Assembly (NCBI GenBank): GCA_964585575.1
Contig: CAZPEM010000131.1
Location: 1-9,062 of the forward strand
Direction of reading: 5' to 3'
Source of the DNA: UBA4655 sp964585575
GTDB taxonomy: Bacteria > Planctomycetota > Planctomycetia > Pirellulales > UBA1268
Length of the DNA: 9,062 nucleotides
The notes under the pieces are model-generated. The model made no database searches. It worked only from the letters and a program-made list of their open reading frames with translations, and was not told the DNA's origin. Positions within the stretch are counted from its first letter, which is position 1; the number at the start of each line of letters is the position of its first letter. This document shows, one piece after another, positions 6,295-9,062 of the stretch. Both the position numbers and the translations under genes were made by a program.

Positions 6295-6323
6295 AGTGTA
6301 CAAAAAAACAGTGCTTCGATCAA
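6295..6323 (-). promoter_or_regulatory. Sigma70-like promoter for the toxin-antitoxin locus
   Basis: On the minus strand, TTGATC (6323-6318) and TACACT (6300-6295) are separated by exactly 17 bp that include a T7 run. The distance from -10 to the antitoxin ATG is 82 bp. It points away from the methyltransferase gene at 6352, so the two genes diverge from this short spacer. Confidence 0.5.
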
Positions 6324-6351
6324 GGGGGAGGATTCGCCCGATCCAACTGAC

Positions 6352-7203
6352 ATGAAAAAAAGCTTACAACGCAAGCAACCGCCCAAGCCGCCCGTGGCCC
6401 GGGTTGCCTTGGCGGGCTCGCCCGCGGCCCGTGTTGCTTTGGCGGGCTCGCCCGCGGCCCGCCTGCCTCGCCACCGGGGGAAGGCGGAGGAGCTGTATCA
6501 CGGAGTGCGGGAGTGCGAGGCGATCTTCGCCCGGCGGCCGCAGGAGATCGTGCGGGTCTACGTGGCCGAGCCGCAGCGGAAGCGGTGGGGATCGCTGCTC
6601 TCGTGGTGCGCGAAGGAGCGGAAGGGCTACCAGCTCGTCGGGGCCGACAACCTCCAGCGGCTCACGGGCTCGCTCCACCACGAGGGGATCGCGATCCTCG
6701 CGAAGGCGATCCGCCGCTGGACCCTGGCCGACCTGCTCGCGGGGATCGAGAAGGGCCGCTGCACCGGCCCGCTCGTCTATCTCGACGGCGTGCAGAATCC
6801 CCACAACCTGGGCTCGATCCTCCGCACGGCCGCACACTTCGGCGCGGCCGCGATCCTCGGCCGCTCGGGCGAACTGCCGCCGCTCTCGCCCGCCGCCGTC
6901 CGCGTCGCGGAGGGGGCCGCGGAGATCGTGGCGGCCTGCGACGTCGCCGACCCGCCGGCGGATCTCGCGAGGCTGAAGAAGGCGGGCTACGTGATCATCG
7001 CGGCGTCGAGCGGCCGGGGCGAATCGGTCTACGCGGCGAAGCTCTCGAGGAAGAGCGTCATCGTGCTCGGCAGCGAGGGGCACGGCATCTCGAAGGGGAT
7101 CGACGCGGTGGCCGACCGGCGAGTGAAGATCCCCGGCACCGGCGCCGTCGAGAGCCTCAACGTCTCCGTCGCCTGCGGCATCCTGCTCTCGGAGGCCGTG
7201 TAG
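6352..7203 (+). CDS. TrmH/SpoU-family RNA 2'-O-methyltransferase
   Basis: The product is 283 residues and transfers methyl from S-adenosylmethionine to a ribose 2'-OH in rRNA or tRNA. A basic, Ala/Pro-rich tail (1-45) precedes a SpoU substrate-binding domain (about 47-118, starting YHGVRECEAIFARRP and ending HHEGIAILAKA). The SPOUT trefoil-knot catalytic domain runs from about 139 to 283. All three motifs are present: NPHNLGSILRTA (149-160, with N152 and catalytic-type R158), VIVLGSEGHGIS (236-247), and VKIPGTGAVESLNVSVACGI (258-277, with S268 and N270). The ATG at 6352 is preferred because the frame extends upstream only through the antitoxin leader. A GGGGGAGGA element is present but about 20 nt away, so initiation is not clear-cut. 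Similarity to RlmB suggests 23S rRNA, but the exact target cannot be told from sequence. Confidence 0.93.
   Translation: MKKSLQRKQPPKPPVARVALAGSPAARVALAGSPAARLPRHRGKAEELYHGVRECEAIFARRPQEIVRVYVAEPQRKRWGSLLSWCAKERKGYQLVGADNLQRLTGSLHHEGIAILAKAIRRWTLADLLAGIEKGRCTGPLVYLDGVQNPHNLGSILRTAAHFGAAAILGRSGELPPLSPAAVRVAEGAAEIVAACDVADPPADLARLKKAGYVIIAASSGRGESVYAAKLSRKSVIVLGSEGHGISKGIDAVADRRVKIPGTGAVESLNVSVACGILLSEAV
6391..6460. repeat. 30-bp in-frame tandem repeat in methyltransferase tail
   Basis: Units at 6391-6420 and 6421-6450 differ at only three positions, and a third partial copy runs to 6460. They encode PVARVALAGS, PAARVALAGS and PAAR. The repeats lie wholly in the disordered tail before the SpoU substrate-binding domain, so copy number can change without harming the fold. 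Confidence 0.9.
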
Positions 7204-7217
7204 GCCGGTGAACCGGC
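7204..7217 (+). terminator. Weak hairpin directly after the methyltransferase stop
   Basis: GCCGG (7204-7208) and CCGGC (7213-7217) close a TGAA tetraloop immediately after TAG. There is no T-tract, so it is at best a transcript-end stabilising hairpin; a true intrinsic terminator is unlikely. Confidence 0.25.
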
Positions 7218-7401
7218 GGGCGAGGAGGGACTCACGCGCGTATACGGAAGCCCGAGCCGCAAGCCGAGAGGGGAGTTGAGGAAATCCCCGCAGGTTGACG
7301 TACGGTCGGTCGCAACCGTCCCCGCAACGTCGCCAGCATGAACCCGGCCCGGGCGGTGGAGGTCACGTCAACGCCCCTCTCGGCTCGCGCCTCGGGCGTG
7401 C

Positions 7402-7474
7402 GTGTGAGGTGGGGTTCGGTGTGAGGGTCGGGGTTCGGTGTGCCGGTCGGGTTCCGTGTGCCGGTCGGGATTCC
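7402..7474. repeat. Minisatellite of roughly 18-bp units
   Basis: Four units of 17-19 bp begin at 7402, 7419, 7438 and 7456, each starting gtgtg and ending in a ggttcg/ggttcc/gattcc form; the clearest is gtgtgccggtcgggttcc. The array runs up to the scaffold gap, and the sequence after the gap restarts inside the same unit, so the true copy number is uncertain. Confidence 0.8.
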
Positions 7475-7509
7475 GTTCAATCCCAGTCGCCGAGGGATTC
7501 GACGTGGGC
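7455..7509. repeat. Left copy of 55-bp identical contig-end sequence
   Basis: These 55 bases, up to the first N, are identical to 7610-7664. The copy includes a second version of the last codons and stop of the sugar-nucleotide transferase gene (stop at 7477-7479). Confidence 0.93.
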
Positions 7510-7609
7510 NNNNNNNNNNNNNNNNNNNNNNNNNNNNNNNNNNNNNNNNNNNNNNNNNNNNNNNNNNNNNNNNNNNNNNNNNNNNNNNNNNNNNNNNNNN
7601 NNNNNNNNN
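7510..7609. other. 100-N scaffold gap
   Basis: Exactly 100 N bases, the conventional placeholder for a gap of unknown size. With the same 55 bp on both sides, the gap is most simply explained as two overlapping contig ends that were not merged. Confidence 0.97.
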
Positions 7610-7631
7610 CGTGTGCCGGTCGGGATTCCGT

Positions 7632-9062
<1,431 letters not shown>

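Larger units (their letters stand above)
7204..7631. other. Non-coding intergenic stretch between convergent genes
   Basis: No credible gene lies here. The stretch holds the post-stop hairpin (7204-7217), unremarkable GC-rich sequence to about 7400 with short inverted repeats (GGGGA 7270-7274 / TCCCC 7285-7289; GGTTG 7293-7297 / CAACC 7313-7317), then the minisatellite, the gap and the duplicated contig ends. The adjacent genes converge on it, so no promoter is required. Confidence 0.7.

Noticed and set aside
6127..6351. Extended methyltransferase start at 6127
   Set aside because: The extra 75 residues are antisense to the antitoxin and its leader, and include its predicted promoter.
7261..7345. 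Possible riboswitch or small RNA with GGTTG/CAACC and GGGGA/TCCCC pairs
   Set aside because: Stems are only 5 bp, no known consensus is recognised, and the convergent position gives it no downstream gene to control.
7402..7474. Possible CRISPR array
   Set aside because: The units are contiguous and of variable length, with no spacers and no cas genes nearby.
7232..7480. Minus-strand 82-codon frame beside the gap
   Set aside because: It is a translation of the minisatellite and intergenic DNA, with no ribosome site or domain.

Overview
This is a GC-rich, densely coded bacterial window. I infer a planctomycete (Pirellula/Rhodopirellula-like) chromosome, probably from a draft or metagenome assembly. 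The basis is remembered protein style (the UDP-sugar pyrophosphorylase type, the MazEF type and a very large secreted hypothetical protein), not a database search.

Layout. Positions 1-3227, minus strand, are one uninterrupted reading frame: the first 1075 codons of a large, probably exported protein of unknown function whose 3' end lies outside the window. It diverges, across a 153-bp spacer holding a nested inverted repeat, from a plus-strand operon: an M4 (thermolysin/protealysin-like) metalloprotease at 3381-4463 and, overlapping it by ATGA, an emfourin-like inhibitor at 4460-4768. A small minus-strand gene with a winged-helix-like look (4810-5121) and its own sigma70-like promoter follows. 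A DUF1353-like gene comes next (plus, 5253-5753). The small gene is bracketed by an imperfect 25-bp direct repeat. Collapsing the two copies would place the DUF1353 start on the emfourin stop as an ATGA overlap, so the small gene may be an insertion into an older protease-inhibitor-DUF1353 operon.

Positions 5765-6323 (minus) hold a decayed MazEF-type toxin-antitoxin module. The antitoxin gene is intact, with an SD, a leader made of 22-bp tandem repeats and a promoter. The overlapping toxin keeps only its N-terminal segment and, in another frame, a C-terminal segment. A SpoU/TrmH-family RNA 2'-O-methyltransferase follows (plus, 6352-7203), with an Ala-rich repeat in its N-terminal tail.

Positions 7204-7631 are non-coding. 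They contain a minisatellite of roughly 18-bp units and a 100-N scaffold gap flanked on both sides by the same 55 bp, which is best read as two contig ends that were never merged. The last gene (minus, 7632 to beyond 9062) encodes a UDPGP-type UTP-sugar-1-phosphate uridylyltransferase, open at its 5' end.

Functionally the window is a patchwork: a controlled intracellular protease with its inhibitor, small accessory genes, a dying toxin-antitoxin locus and two housekeeping-type enzymes. Short tandem duplications recur throughout (667-713, 4794-4823, 6070-6099, 6227-6270, 6391-6460, 7402-7474), which suggests active replication slippage.
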